A stretch of 64,000 nucleotides of DNA from CAZLMG01 sp964560765 (GTDB lineage Bacteria > Bdellovibrionota_B > Oligoflexia > Oligoflexales > CAZLMG01): assembly GCA_964560765.1 (NCBI GenBank), contig CAZLMG010000010.1, positions 65,559-129,558 on the forward strand, in the 5' to 3' direction. The position numbers and the translations under genes are program-made. The first letter of the stretch is position 1, and every line of letters starts with the position of its first letter. Below, in pieces: positions 43,609 to 52,195 of this stretch. The notes under the pieces are model-generated. The model was not told the DNA's origin and made no database searches. It saw only the letters and a list, made by a program, of their open reading frames with translations.

Positions 43609-44628
43609 CTATTCATTATTCGTTTGAACTTCAATTTCGATTCGTTCTTCCGCAGAGGAACGCATCATGGCACCGTAGCAAAACACTGAAATATAGGACG
43701 TCGACATCAAAGGCCCAAAATTGCCGATGGACCCGGGCTGCAGCCAGTTTATTCCCTGAATCAAATTTGACGCCTCGGTTGTGTCAGCATAGGCGCTGCA
43801 ATAGCTCGCCCCGTCAATGTCCCAGCTGAAGATCACACTGCCACCTACATGGATGGGAAAATCAGCATCGGGGGCGTTCGGTGTTGCGCTCAACTCAATT
43901 GATGGCGGAGGGGGTGGATCGATCTGCAATTGCACCCACTTTGTATGCGTCGCTCCATCCTTTGTTCGCTGACACCAGACCTTGACGCTATCCGTAATAT
44001 TCGTCACTAAAACTTCGCCTTGAGTTTCCCCGTCATGCACCTTCACTTCACCACGATAGATGCGGCACTTGGACGCATGCTGGCTCGAATAAGTGATTCG
44101 AGCTTCGCCGCCGTGTGGAATGCGAATCGGATCGGCGGTGGCTGTGACGGTAATGGCTGGCACAAGATTTGACATACCCATGTCTCCGGCAAACGAGATA
44201 AGGCAGTCGACCGGCGTATGGCCATTGAGACGTGCCACTTGGGAAGTGGCAAGCACATTCGGAAACACAGTGTTGCAAACAAAAGGTAAAGTGACGATAC
44301 GATTTTGGGCTGATAGCTTCACATCTGGACGGGTCATGATAAAAAGCGCATCTAGCCAACATCCGTCGGCAAGATCGCTAGATCCACACGCTTCACAACC
44401 AAGTTCGGGAAAACATTTGGGTGAATCGACCCGGGTGCTAAGCACATACCGGTCGTAGTTAGGCCGCAGAATTGCTCCACCGCTTGACGACTCCAAAAGC
44501 GCACGATTTTCCATAAAGTACTTTGGACCGCTACCGCTAGACTGGTCCCAACCACCCCCACTCTGGGCGTGCAGAGCCGCCCCCCAAACCAGGGAAAGAC
44601 TGATCAAAATTGGCATGATCTGCCGCAT
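43609..44628 (-). CDS. Exported protein with two Ig/PKD-like domains
   Basis: A 339-residue protein with a 21-residue signal peptide (ends LHAQ). The N-terminal third has six Cys, including FPELGCEACGSSDLADGCW, and is unlike known domains. Two Ig/PKD-like domains follow at about 165-245 (AITVTATADPIRIPHGGEAR) and 250-339 (IELSATPNAPDADFPIHVGG), each with a Cys pair, joined by a run of Pro (DPPPPPS). It is 15 bases upstream of the RHS lipoprotein gene and is probably its partner, perhaps covering or anchoring the RHS shell. The 5' region overlaps no other real gene. Confidence 0.7.
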   Translation of the reverse strand: MRQIMPILISLSLVWGAALHAQSGGGWDQSSGSGPKYFMENRALLESSSGGAILRPNYDRYVLSTRVDSPKCFPELGCEACGSSDLADGCWLDALFIMTRPDVKLSAQNRIVTLPFVCNTVFPNVLATSQVARLNGHTPVDCLISFAGDMGMSNLVPAITVTATADPIRIPHGGEARITYSSQHASKCRIYRGEVKVHDGETQGEVLVTNITDSVKVWCQRTKDGATHTKWVQLQIDPPPPPSIELSATPNAPDADFPIHVGGSVIFSWDIDGASYCSAYADTTEASNLIQGINWLQPGSIGNFGPLMSTSYISVFCYGAMMRSSAEERIEIEVQTNNE

Positions 44629-44784
44629 CAGGGTTGTCCACCATGCTTTGCACTTTTTGGCACTATAGGAAACTTATCGGATAGACCTCTGCGAAAGATG
44701 AGCTTCTTAAAAAAAAAGTTTCGCTCAAGAATGAATCGCCATTTGCCGATATATCCTTATCAATCTGCGAAACTTCAACGAACG

Positions 44785-46824
44785 ATGGGACTTAGCATGT
44801 ATTATCAGGCGATGATATTGACCCTCGCTACCCTAGTCCTTACCTCGTGCCACGGTGCCGTCACCGGAACTCAATCAGGCAAGGTCGCACGTTCCGGGGG
44901 TGCCGGCGGTCAGCAAGGCAGCGACTCCAACACTGCAGGTACAACTTTCGAGCCAGGAATGGAGTCGGATGCAGATCTTACAACCGATATTGGCCCGCAT
45001 CTGATGCTGGTCAATAGTCTGCAGCCCTGCCCCACAGTGAGCACCATCGGCGCCGAGGACTTGGAAAATAGTCCCTGTGTCGGCGAGGTTCCTCTGTCGC
45101 TATCTGCGGGCGCGCTGATGCTGACCACAAGTATCGGTGATTTGACATTTGATGGCGGCATCGGCAAGGGGGGATGGCGTCTGACAACTGATTCACTCAT
45201 GGAGAGCTCGGCAGACGGGAATTCTTATGCATTGCTCGGCCAGCAGGGCGAACGTCTCATCTTTCGCCAGGATGCAAATGCGCCAGCAACGTTTAAGTCT
45301 AGGCTTCCGGCACTGAAAAAGCAGACTCTAACGACGGTCGATAGCAATACCGTGCAGTTGGCGAGCGAAGACGTCACCACGACCTACAAGCGAATTACCG
45401 GCAATCGCTTTGGAATTCAGTCGATCAGCGCTGAAAAAATTTCGGTAGCTTTCACTCGGAATTCAGACGGCTTCCTGACTTCGATACAATCCACTTCGGG
45501 GCAACCCAATCCCCAGACTCATACCGTCAACCTTAACTACGCCGCGGGAAAACTTGCAGAGGTTGTTGCCAAAGACCTTACAGCTGCGCTGACTTATGAG
45601 AATGATTTTCTGACAAAAGTGACGCTCACGGGACCCCAAGGATCAATGGATACATTCCTGGATCATGACGCCTCAACGGGATTGCTAAAGAGCATGCGCT
45701 CTTCGACGGGCTCGGCGGTGCTTTACGCCTTCTACCAAATGAAAGACGCGTCTTTTGCCATGGCCAAAGTGGTGGATGCGGTCAGCAACTTCGCCACCAA
45801 GTACATGTACGCAGATCGGCGGCATGGCATGAAGACGGTATCGAGCACGATGGATGTCACTTATGACGAAAATGGTCGCCCTGTGCGGGTCGAGCAAAAT
45901 GGACTTGTGTGGCGAACGGCCTATGACGCACTCGGTCGCGTCATTTCCAAGATCGACCAATTCGGGCGCGAGCAAGAATTTGCATATGACGACAGCGATG
46001 CAAGGTATCCCAATCGTCTAGCGTCTGCTCTGAATAAGGCCACCGGGGTCTTGCAGAGCATCACTTACGATAGCGAGAATCGCGTAGCTCAGGTCGTGAC
46101 CGCACGAGGGGATAACGAAAACTCCGTTGCCTACATGCGCGACAGTCGCGGCAATCTGACTCAAACTCTGGTGAATGGGCAGTTAGCAGGTTCCGTACGT
46201 GCCTTTGACGGCAAGGATCGTTTAGGTTCCATCGTGTCCGGAGGAGATACCTTGACGTTCCAATACGACGACCTTGATCGCATCACGGCGGCCGTATCTG
46301 CGCAGAAAGGGCCCACGACGACGGAATACCTTGACGACGGGGAAGCTAAAGAAGTGACCCGGACTGATCCGTTTGGCAACGTCACACGCTCAGTGGTGTC
46401 GGACAGCGAGTCGATAATCTATCGATCTGATGGAACGGTGGCGCGTACGATTCGCGACACTAACGGCGGTACGCGCTCGGAAGTGACCGGACCGACTAAC
46501 ACCTATAGCAAAATTCAATTGGCACAGGTCAGCGGCGGAAACCAGCGGGTCGATGAGTTTACCATGTTGGGAAGCCAGAGACTGACTGGCACAACCACAA
46601 CTTCTGTCAATGGCAAGCATGACAAGACATGGGTTGAAACTTACCTGCGCGATGCCCTCGTCGATCCTTTCGAGGGCGGAAACATCTTTGGGACTCCTGA
46701 TCCGGGTTCATTCGCGCTATCAGACATGGTAGCGCCCGCTGCGCGTGACCTAACTCATGCACAATGCACACCGGTCCAGTGTGTACAAGGCGCCGATCCA
46801 GGTGCAGGTACTGCAGGGTATTGA
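44785..46824 (+). CDS. Second RHS/YD-repeat lipoprotein
   Basis: About 679 residues. The leader ends in the lipobox VLTSC, then a Gly/Ser-rich linker (GGAGGQQGSDSN). From about residue 80 an N-terminal domain (VGEVPLSLSAGALMLTTSIG) precedes YD-type repeats (VTYDENGRPVRVEQNG, TAYDALGRVISKIDQFG, ITYDSENRVAQVVT, FQYDDLDRITAAVS). As in the leftward RHS lipoprotein, the RHS core and a C-terminal toxin are absent; it ends in a short Cys-containing tail. The ATG at 44785 or 44797 is likely because both give a normal leader; the longer reading adds 72 unlikely residues. It lies 31 bases upstream of the CxxCH lipoprotein gene and is probably cotranscribed with it. Confidence 0.75.
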   Translation: MGLSMYYQAMILTLATLVLTSCHGAVTGTQSGKVARSGGAGGQQGSDSNTAGTTFEPGMESDADLTTDIGPHLMLVNSLQPCPTVSTIGAEDLENSPCVGEVPLSLSAGALMLTTSIGDLTFDGGIGKGGWRLTTDSLMESSADGNSYALLGQQGERLIFRQDANAPATFKSRLPALKKQTLTTVDSNTVQLASEDVTTTYKRITGNRFGIQSISAEKISVAFTRNSDGFLTSIQSTSGQPNPQTHTVNLNYAAGKLAEVVAKDLTAALTYENDFLTKVTLTGPQGSMDTFLDHDASTGLLKSMRSSTGSAVLYAFYQMKDASFAMAKVVDAVSNFATKYMYADRRHGMKTVSSTMDVTYDENGRPVRVEQNGLVWRTAYDALGRVISKIDQFGREQEFAYDDSDARYPNRLASALNKATGVLQSITYDSENRVAQVVTARGDNENSVAYMRDSRGNLTQTLVNGQLAGSVRAFDGKDRLGSIVSGGDTLTFQYDDLDRITAAVSAQKGPTTTEYLDDGEAKEVTRTDPFGNVTRSVVSDSESIIYRSDGTVARTIRDTNGGTRSEVTGPTNTYSKIQLAQVSGGNQRVDEFTMLGSQRLTGTTTTSVNGKHDKTWVETYLRDALVDPFEGGNIFGTPDPGSFALSDMVAPAARDLTHAQCTPVQCVQGADPGAGTAGY

Positions 46825-46854
46825 TAGCAATGCGTTGATAGCTTGGAGTTTTTT

Positions 46855-48576
46855 GTGCCGGGTCACCTCGTCGCCAATTTCCGGATTATCGCAGCGCTGC
46901 TTGCGACGCTAGCGCTGGTGGCTTGCGCGAAAACGGCCGGCAACCAGCCCGATGGCGGTAGGCGCTCGGGAGCGGCGGCACATCCAGGCGCAGTCCAACC
47001 GGGACCAGGCACCGTATCCGTAGACCACGGCTTTGGTGGAACGCCGCCGACACCTCCTGGAGGCTCACTGCCCGATCTTGACGGCAGCAAGTTTGCCAAC
47101 CAGCCAACATTTTTTGCTGGTGACGCCTTGCGGATCGGCGACGAGTGCCGCTCGGGCCTCCCACCCTTTGTGACGTTTTTAGCCGATATCTGGACCCAAC
47201 GTCTGCTGCTCGACATGTATGCGCATGGTCAGCCTTGGTTTCAGCAGGCGCTGGAATCATTGCAGGAACAGGGCCCACGCGGGCAACTGCATCGCGCGAC
47301 ACTACCGGTCCATCCTGACTTGTTGCGACGGCTCAATCAAGGTGTGAACCCCGACTTTTGGTTGTTGAATGGAGTGCGCTTTCGTTTGTTTGGCGATGAC
47401 CAGGTACAGATCAAGCTAAACTACGAATTGCGCATCAAGGATGCCGGTGTCTTGCCCTTGTCGGATAGCGATTTAACACCGTCTATCCTGTCGGCATCGT
47501 TAATCCACAGCATCGCCATCATGCCCGAGCACATCATCGCTCTCAAACATGACGTACTAGCCATCGGCAGTGACACAAGTGTCACTGGCTGCCGCATCCT
47601 AAAGGTACTTGAAAAGTATGTTGCCAACGCGGGCCAGAAGGCTTCCGACAAGCCACGTGGCAGCTACTTTTTCTTGCACGCCAACATCTTCGATGTATCG
47701 CCCAGCATTGGCCAATGGGTCTTTACCGAGTTTAAGGTTGTCACCAATGATGATCTGCCTTTCGTGCAAACGCTTGAGGTTTTGAATGCCGCTCCTCCGC
47801 CGCCGAACGATGATCCCGTGGGCGGCATGAGTGGTTTCCCGTCTCCGGGCCGCATTAACCTGACACAGTCTTTCGATCCCTTTGCCTATTATGGTGTCAC
47901 ACGTGGACAGCATCTCATCCGCAATATCAGTGAACCCTACGACAATCCGGTTACCGTCAACGATTCCCGACGCAGTTTGCGCATCGTCCCTATGGAGTTT
48001 CCGCTGCAACGCGCCATAGGAACACAAGGAGATATTGAGCCGATCACCGACCAACCGCCTGTGCGGCTGTGGTTTTCCGGTCATCTTACGGATGACGGAA
48101 AGCATCAGCAGCAGATGATGGGGATGAATTCCAGTATTCATTTGTTGTTCGATGCGGAGGACCGACCTATCACCGATCGTCGGCATCCGGCATTTCGCAA
48201 CGACAAGGCATTCACCTGCGGACAATGCCACACGCGAGAGACCAATAGCGAGCTCGAGGCCAGCAGCGGCAAGCTGAAGGAAGCTCCGTCCATGCAGATT
48301 CGCCACATCGGTTGGGGTGACGGCGGATATGCCACCTCCAGCTGCAACCCGCTTTGGGGCCGAGTGCGCGCCAGTCTGCGGCCGTCCGTCTCAAATTTCC
48401 TACTCACCATTTCCAACTCGCATCAGATGAACAGCTATCATTCGGAATGGTCCGGCCCAGCGAAGCCGTTGCCGCTGACCCAATGCCTGACCGATGGCAG
48501 TGGCGGCTGTGCCACCGTGATAGATGATACCCGCTGTGTCATCTTCCGAGATCCCAATAGTGGCACCTCTTTCTGA
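46855..48576 (+). CDS. Lipoprotein with a C-terminal CxxCH haem-binding motif
   Basis: A 573-residue lipoprotein. GTG at 46855 is the chosen start, with GGAG about seven bases upstream. The lipobox is LALVAC, followed by a long Pro/Gly linker. The body (120-440) is a mixed fold without a recognised family (PDFWLLNGVRFRLFGDDQVQ). FTCGQCHTRETN near 460 is a single CxxCH, the covalent haem c attachment signature, and His residues downstream (IRHIGWGD, SNSHQMNSYH) could bind the second axial position. The last 60 residues contain three more Cys. If the haem is attached, this would be a periplasmic or surface redox lipoprotein. It belongs to the same operon as the RHS lipoprotein. Confidence 0.65.
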   Translation: MPGHLVANFRIIAALLATLALVACAKTAGNQPDGGRRSGAAAHPGAVQPGPGTVSVDHGFGGTPPTPPGGSLPDLDGSKFANQPTFFAGDALRIGDECRSGLPPFVTFLADIWTQRLLLDMYAHGQPWFQQALESLQEQGPRGQLHRATLPVHPDLLRRLNQGVNPDFWLLNGVRFRLFGDDQVQIKLNYELRIKDAGVLPLSDSDLTPSILSASLIHSIAIMPEHIIALKHDVLAIGSDTSVTGCRILKVLEKYVANAGQKASDKPRGSYFFLHANIFDVSPSIGQWVFTEFKVVTNDDLPFVQTLEVLNAAPPPPNDDPVGGMSGFPSPGRINLTQSFDPFAYYGVTRGQHLIRNISEPYDNPVTVNDSRRSLRIVPMEFPLQRAIGTQGDIEPITDQPPVRLWFSGHLTDDGKHQQQMMGMNSSIHLLFDAEDRPITDRRHPAFRNDKAFTCGQCHTRETNSELEASSGKLKEAPSMQIRHIGWGDGGYATSSCNPLWGRVRASLRPSVSNFLLTISNSHQMNSYHSEWSGPAKPLPLTQCLTDGSGGCATVIDDTRCVIFRDPNSGTSF

Positions 48577-48596
48577 TTTTATGCTAAAATTACAGG

Positions 48597-48983
48597 ATGG
48601 ATGCTCCGTCTCGCAACATGCTTGGTCGCGCCCAGTGGTTGATCCTATCAGCCATCGCCGCAGCATTCAGCTTTCAAATCGTTTGTCACCACGGTCATTT
48701 TGAACTTGAAGATCAGCGCCATGTCCATGTGGCATCAGAGTCTGTCTCAACTCATATCGCGACTGCTGACTGTCACCTTGCCGATCATGACTGCCTGGAC
48801 CTGGTCGAGTATCGGTTATGGCGGGTAGAATCAACGAAATCCCGACCGCTGGCCCCCGTGAACCCGATAGCGTGGTGGCAGGTACCCTTTCATGTGCCAG
48901 CATTGCCGCGAATCCTTCTCGATGCTCCTTGGCCTCTCTTTCAGAAAGCCTTACGGCATGTGTCGATGGTTCTGCTGCAGTAG
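48597..48983 (+). CDS. Small His/Cys-containing exported or membrane protein
   Basis: A 128-residue protein with one hydrophobic segment near the N-terminus (AQWLILSAIAAAFSFQIV), then a His-rich stretch (CHHGHFELEDQRHVHV and DCHLADHDC) with four Cys nearby. The cluster of His and Cys suggests transition-metal binding. A C-terminal part rich in Pro and Trp follows. It begins 20 bases after the CxxCH lipoprotein and precedes the His-rich peptide gene, so all may serve a metal or haem process. No family is recognised; a metal role is inferred from composition. Confidence 0.6.
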   Translation: MDAPSRNMLGRAQWLILSAIAAAFSFQIVCHHGHFELEDQRHVHVASESVSTHIATADCHLADHDCLDLVEYRLWRVESTKSRPLAPVNPIAWWQVPFHVPALPRILLDAPWPLFQKALRHVSMVLLQ

Positions 48984-49067
48984 TCACGATATCTCGACAG
49001 ATCCGGCTTCACTCATTTAGCTGTTTGAAATCTTGAATCAACCTAAAATTCCATACGGGAGCTCTAA

Positions 49068-49283
49068 ATGAAGCGTTTTTCCGCAACCATGTTGTCACTA
49101 GTCGCCGCCGCCGCTTTCGCCGCTACTGCCGTTGCCCATCATCCAGTGCACGAAGGCGAGCACGAACATGAGCATGGCCCCGACTGTGGCCATGAAGCCG
49201 TGGCCCATGAGGGCCACACAGACTATGAGCACGACGGTCACACCCATCACAAGGATAGTGAGCATTATCACGAGTGTGAATAG
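49068..49283 (+). CDS. Tiny His-rich periplasmic metal-binding protein
   Basis: Only 71 residues. A signal peptide ends AVA at residue 23, and of the remaining 48 residues 15 are His and 10 are Glu, with two Cys (GPDCGHEA and HECE). Such peptides act as periplasmic buffers or carriers for zinc, nickel or copper. The ATG has a GGGAG site eight bases upstream. It sits between the small His/Cys gene and the propeller-like gene. The identity of the metal is unknown, and no Fur/Zur-type box was recognised upstream. Confidence 0.75.
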   Translation: MKRFSATMLSLVAAAAFAATAVAHHPVHEGEHEHEHGPDCGHEAVAHEGHTDYEHDGHTHHKDSEHYHECE

Positions 49284-49370
49284 TTAGTATTTCTTGGCCG
49301 CCACTGCGCATACGTGCGAGTGGCGGCATCATCGGCAAAGACCAAATTTATCCATGTGAGGAAACCTAGC

Positions 49371-51230
49371 ATGTCATCGGCACTGGGCTCCGGAATGAAG
49401 ATCACGGCTCTATTTGCCGCACTCGCCAGCACTCATTGCGTGCGAGCATCCCTAGGACCAGGGTCAGCGCTGGTCGAGATGAATGGTCGCGACGTTCCAA
49501 CCCCCAACGGCACTCTTGTTCTGGACGGGTTCATTGCTGGCGGCAGCTATAGCGAACGGCAATCCGAGGCCGTCAGCAGCGCTATCAGTCAGTGCGAAAG
49601 TCTCATCGTGCAAATGATGGAGTTTGTCGGACGATTTCGTCTGCATTACAAGCGTTCCCAGTCCTACTCCGAGCGCTGCGGCAAGCCTGAAAACGAAACT
49701 CCATTTGGCCGAGGCTACCTCTACGTCTTTAGGCCGCAGATGCAAATCCAAGTCGATCCGGAGGACGAGATCATCGAAGTGGCTGGACCGGCCATCGAGG
49801 GTACTGAGGCACCGCAGCACATGCTTTATGATGCCTACACCAGTTTCAACGCCCGCTGCTTTGCCGAGGGTGCTCGACTACGATCGGAGATGGGAACCGC
49901 GTTAGTTGCGTTCAGCTGCGGCAAGGCAGAAACCAAGACACGTATGGAGTTTCTACCCAGTCACGGACGCGAAATGCCGAACCTCCTGCTCCAATCACAG
50001 ATGAAAATTTACTTGCGGCGCAATGATCCAGGTCGCACGGCGGAAGTGCAAAATGTTCGGCTGCAATCTCTGTTTCAGGTCTCGCTCGTCGACTCCATCG
50101 AGAGTATCGTTCCTGGTCACACGGAGTATCCCTCCGTACTGACGACGCACTTTCCTGGCGTCATCGCCAAAGTCGACTTGCGACAAAAGCGGCTGCTCTG
50201 GGAGAAAAACTTGACCAACCCCGAGCCCAGTTCTGTGCGGCAGACGACCGGCCTCACCGCCGTATCGGCTTCGCACGATGGCGAAGTCGTCGCCGTCGGA
50301 GCCAGCTACGGGTATTTGGCGCTGTTGGATGGCGATACCGGCATCAAAACCAAGATCCTGACCTGCGACCGCAAGATGTTTGCCGGCAAACATTACACCG
50401 CTTTGCACATCGAAAGCTCCAAGCGCTATCTATACTCCGTGGCTCAACTCACGACCTATCCCGATCAATCCACGAACTACAACCGGATGAGCTTTCCCGA
50501 TCTGCAGCAAGCCAAAGAGGTCAACCTCGAACTCACGCAATGGGATCTACAAACCGGCAAAGCACTCTGGTCGATTCCACTGAAGGGTGGAGGCGCGCTT
50601 GCGGCTGGCACCAACCACGACCTCTCGTTTGTCTACGCCGTGACGACGGATCGAGTTACCGTCTTTGCGGCTCTGGATGGCAAGCTCATCAAAGAATTTC
50701 CGTTGTCGCACTATGAGGCGCATTTAGCTGGCTCGCTGATTACCGGAGCCTCGTTTTCCGATGATATGCGCCTGCTGGCGATTTCGGCCTTTTCGGGAGT
50801 GATGTTGATCAATACCCAGACCACCAAGATGGTTCGTCGCTTTCGGGCGCAACTGAAAACTGAGTTGGGTAATCCCGAAATTTCTTTGGAAACCGATAGT
50901 ATCCGTGCCTTTGATGCCTACGGAAATATTTATCAGTGGAGTATGGGCAGTGGCGCCCTCATTGGCCAGGGTAAGGACGAGAGCATTGCTCTGAACTACA
51001 ACGGCCCTCTGAACATGCCCATTCTCAGTATGGATCGCGGCAGCTACATGGTGCACAGCAACTTTCATTCAGCAAGTGGCGGTGTTGGTGTGAGCATTCC
51101 ACGCGCACAAACAGTTCATGCCCAAGAAAATATTTGTCAGGCGGGACCTGGATCCGAATTGCCAGCGGTGACTGTTCGGCGGGGGGCACAACTCAATGTC
51201 TGGTCGGTTGAATTTGTACCTAGCGAGTAA
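49371..51230 (+). CDS. Exported protein with propeller-like C-terminal domain
   Basis: A 619-residue protein from the ATG at 49371, which has GAGGAA eight bases upstream. A signal peptide (ALFAALASTHCVRA) is followed by a 200-residue N-terminal domain with EDEIIEVAGPAIEGTE. From about residue 240 a chain of PQQ/WD-like beta-propeller blades appears (DLRQKRLLWEKNL, ASHDGEVVAVGASYGYLALL, WDLQTGKALWSIPLKGG, SDDMRLLAISAFSGVMLI, DAYGNIYQWS). It probably binds partner proteins or a cofactor in the periplasm. The lipobox is imperfect (THC), so soluble export is more likely. Its 3' end is 13 bases from the convergent TIGR02147-type gene. Confidence 0.7.
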   Translation: MSSALGSGMKITALFAALASTHCVRASLGPGSALVEMNGRDVPTPNGTLVLDGFIAGGSYSERQSEAVSSAISQCESLIVQMMEFVGRFRLHYKRSQSYSERCGKPENETPFGRGYLYVFRPQMQIQVDPEDEIIEVAGPAIEGTEAPQHMLYDAYTSFNARCFAEGARLRSEMGTALVAFSCGKAETKTRMEFLPSHGREMPNLLLQSQMKIYLRRNDPGRTAEVQNVRLQSLFQVSLVDSIESIVPGHTEYPSVLTTHFPGVIAKVDLRQKRLLWEKNLTNPEPSSVRQTTGLTAVSASHDGEVVAVGASYGYLALLDGDTGIKTKILTCDRKMFAGKHYTALHIESSKRYLYSVAQLTTYPDQSTNYNRMSFPDLQQAKEVNLELTQWDLQTGKALWSIPLKGGGALAAGTNHDLSFVYAVTTDRVTVFAALDGKLIKEFPLSHYEAHLAGSLITGASFSDDMRLLAISAFSGVMLINTQTTKMVRRFRAQLKTELGNPEISLETDSIRAFDAYGNIYQWSMGSGALIGQGKDESIALNYNGPLNMPILSMDRGSYMVHSNFHSASGGVGVSIPRAQTVHAQENICQAGPGSELPAVTVRRGAQLNVWSVEFVPSE

Positions 51231-51243
51231 CGATCGGACAGTG

Positions 51244-52041
51244 CTAACGCACGGCAAACCAATCCATGGTCAAGGCCCAGATTTTCTGCTCGGATGATGG
51301 CCCGACGACTGCATCGGTTTTTTCGATGGCCTGCAGCAGAATCTCTCGCACCCGCGATGCATCCTCGGCCGAGAGAGTCACGAGAGATGTGAAGTGAACG
51401 TGCTCTTCTGTGCGCATTTGCGATGCGCTGATCGCTTTCAGTCGCCAGTGATTGTGGTAGGTCTGCAGCCATGGGCTATCGCTGGCCAGATGTAAAGCTT
51501 TACTGGTAATCTGATAGCGCCCCTTGCTTTGGGACACCAGTCCCCAACCGACCAGCTGCTCCAGTGTGCTGGTGACTTCCGAAAGATTTAAGCCGAGGTG
51601 TCTTGCGATCGCTGTTGGCTCATGAAGCTCAGGAATGGACGTGGCCATATGCACCGCCTGAAACTTCCATGACGCGTAGTACCGCGCCTTCGCCGTCTCA
51701 TCCAATTCCTGTGACGGTTTGATGCGGTGTTGAATCTCGGCTCGACGTCGCGCCAATTGCTTCAAACGTTGCCCCGCATAGTCACGCAAGCCATGACCGC
51801 CGGCTCGGTCCTTGATAATTAAAAAGAGAAAGTATTCCTGCTCCTGTTCATCCAGTCCCAGCAGCTTGGCGATGGTCAGACCATGCTCCAAGGAGAAACT
51901 GCCAGCTCCTCCTAGCACCTGCGAGATAAACGATGTTTGGCACCGCAACTCGCGTGCGAGGCGAGCGCGAAAGCCACGGCCAGTCGCTTTTCCATGCGCC
52001 AAAAGGTAGTCGCGGTAGTCTAAATAGCTAAAAATATTCAT
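51244..52041 (-). CDS. TIGR02147/DUF4423-type regulator
   Basis: A 265-residue protein of the TIGR02147 family, common in Bdellovibrionota and Fibrobacteres and predicted to bind DNA. It opens with the family signature YLDYRDYLLAHGKATGRGFR, followed by a helix-turn-helix-like SFISQVLGGAGSFSLEHGLT. The C-terminal half has an ancient-looking two-helix core (EVTSTLEQLVGWGLVSQSKG, a second winged helix) and LVTLSAEDASRVREILLQAI, which matches the family's tail. It is divergent from the metalloprotease gene, and a TTAGT inverted repeat lies in its own upstream region. A role as regulator of itself and of the metalloprotease is likely but inferred. Confidence 0.85.
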   Translation of the reverse strand: MNIFSYLDYRDYLLAHGKATGRGFRARLARELRCQTSFISQVLGGAGSFSLEHGLTIAKLLGLDEQEQEYFLFLIIKDRAGGHGLRDYAGQRLKQLARRRAEIQHRIKPSQELDETAKARYYASWKFQAVHMATSIPELHEPTAIARHLGLNLSEVTSTLEQLVGWGLVSQSKGRYQITSKALHLASDSPWLQTYHNHWRLKAISASQMRTEEHVHFTSLVTLSAEDASRVREILLQAIEKTDAVVGPSSEQKIWALTMDWFAVR

Positions 52042-52052
52042 AAATATAATAC

Positions 52053-52081
52053 TTAGTGATTACTAAACAATAACGTTAGTA
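52053..52081. promoter_or_regulatory. TTAGT repeats between the TIGR02147-type gene and the metalloprotease gene
   Basis: TTAGT (52053-52057) and ACTAA (52062-52066) form an inverted repeat with a 4-base spacer, and a third half site TTAGTA lies at 52076-52081. The area is A/T rich and starts 12 bases upstream of the regulator's start codon. It is a plausible operator for the divergently encoded regulator. Confidence 0.45.
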
Positions 52082-52195
52082 TTTTTAGCATAAAAACCTA
52101 TTCGCCGTCGCGGATTCAGTGTTGTAATGGCTGCACCAGCTGGCTTGATATACCGATTCACAACAACGACTTCAGAGTTATCGAAGGATCAAACC

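Noticed and set aside
48400..48987. Minus-strand frames of about 90-106 codons opposite the CxxCH lipoprotein and the small His/Cys gene
   Set aside because: They overlap better-supported genes, have no ribosome binding site and no signal or domain features.
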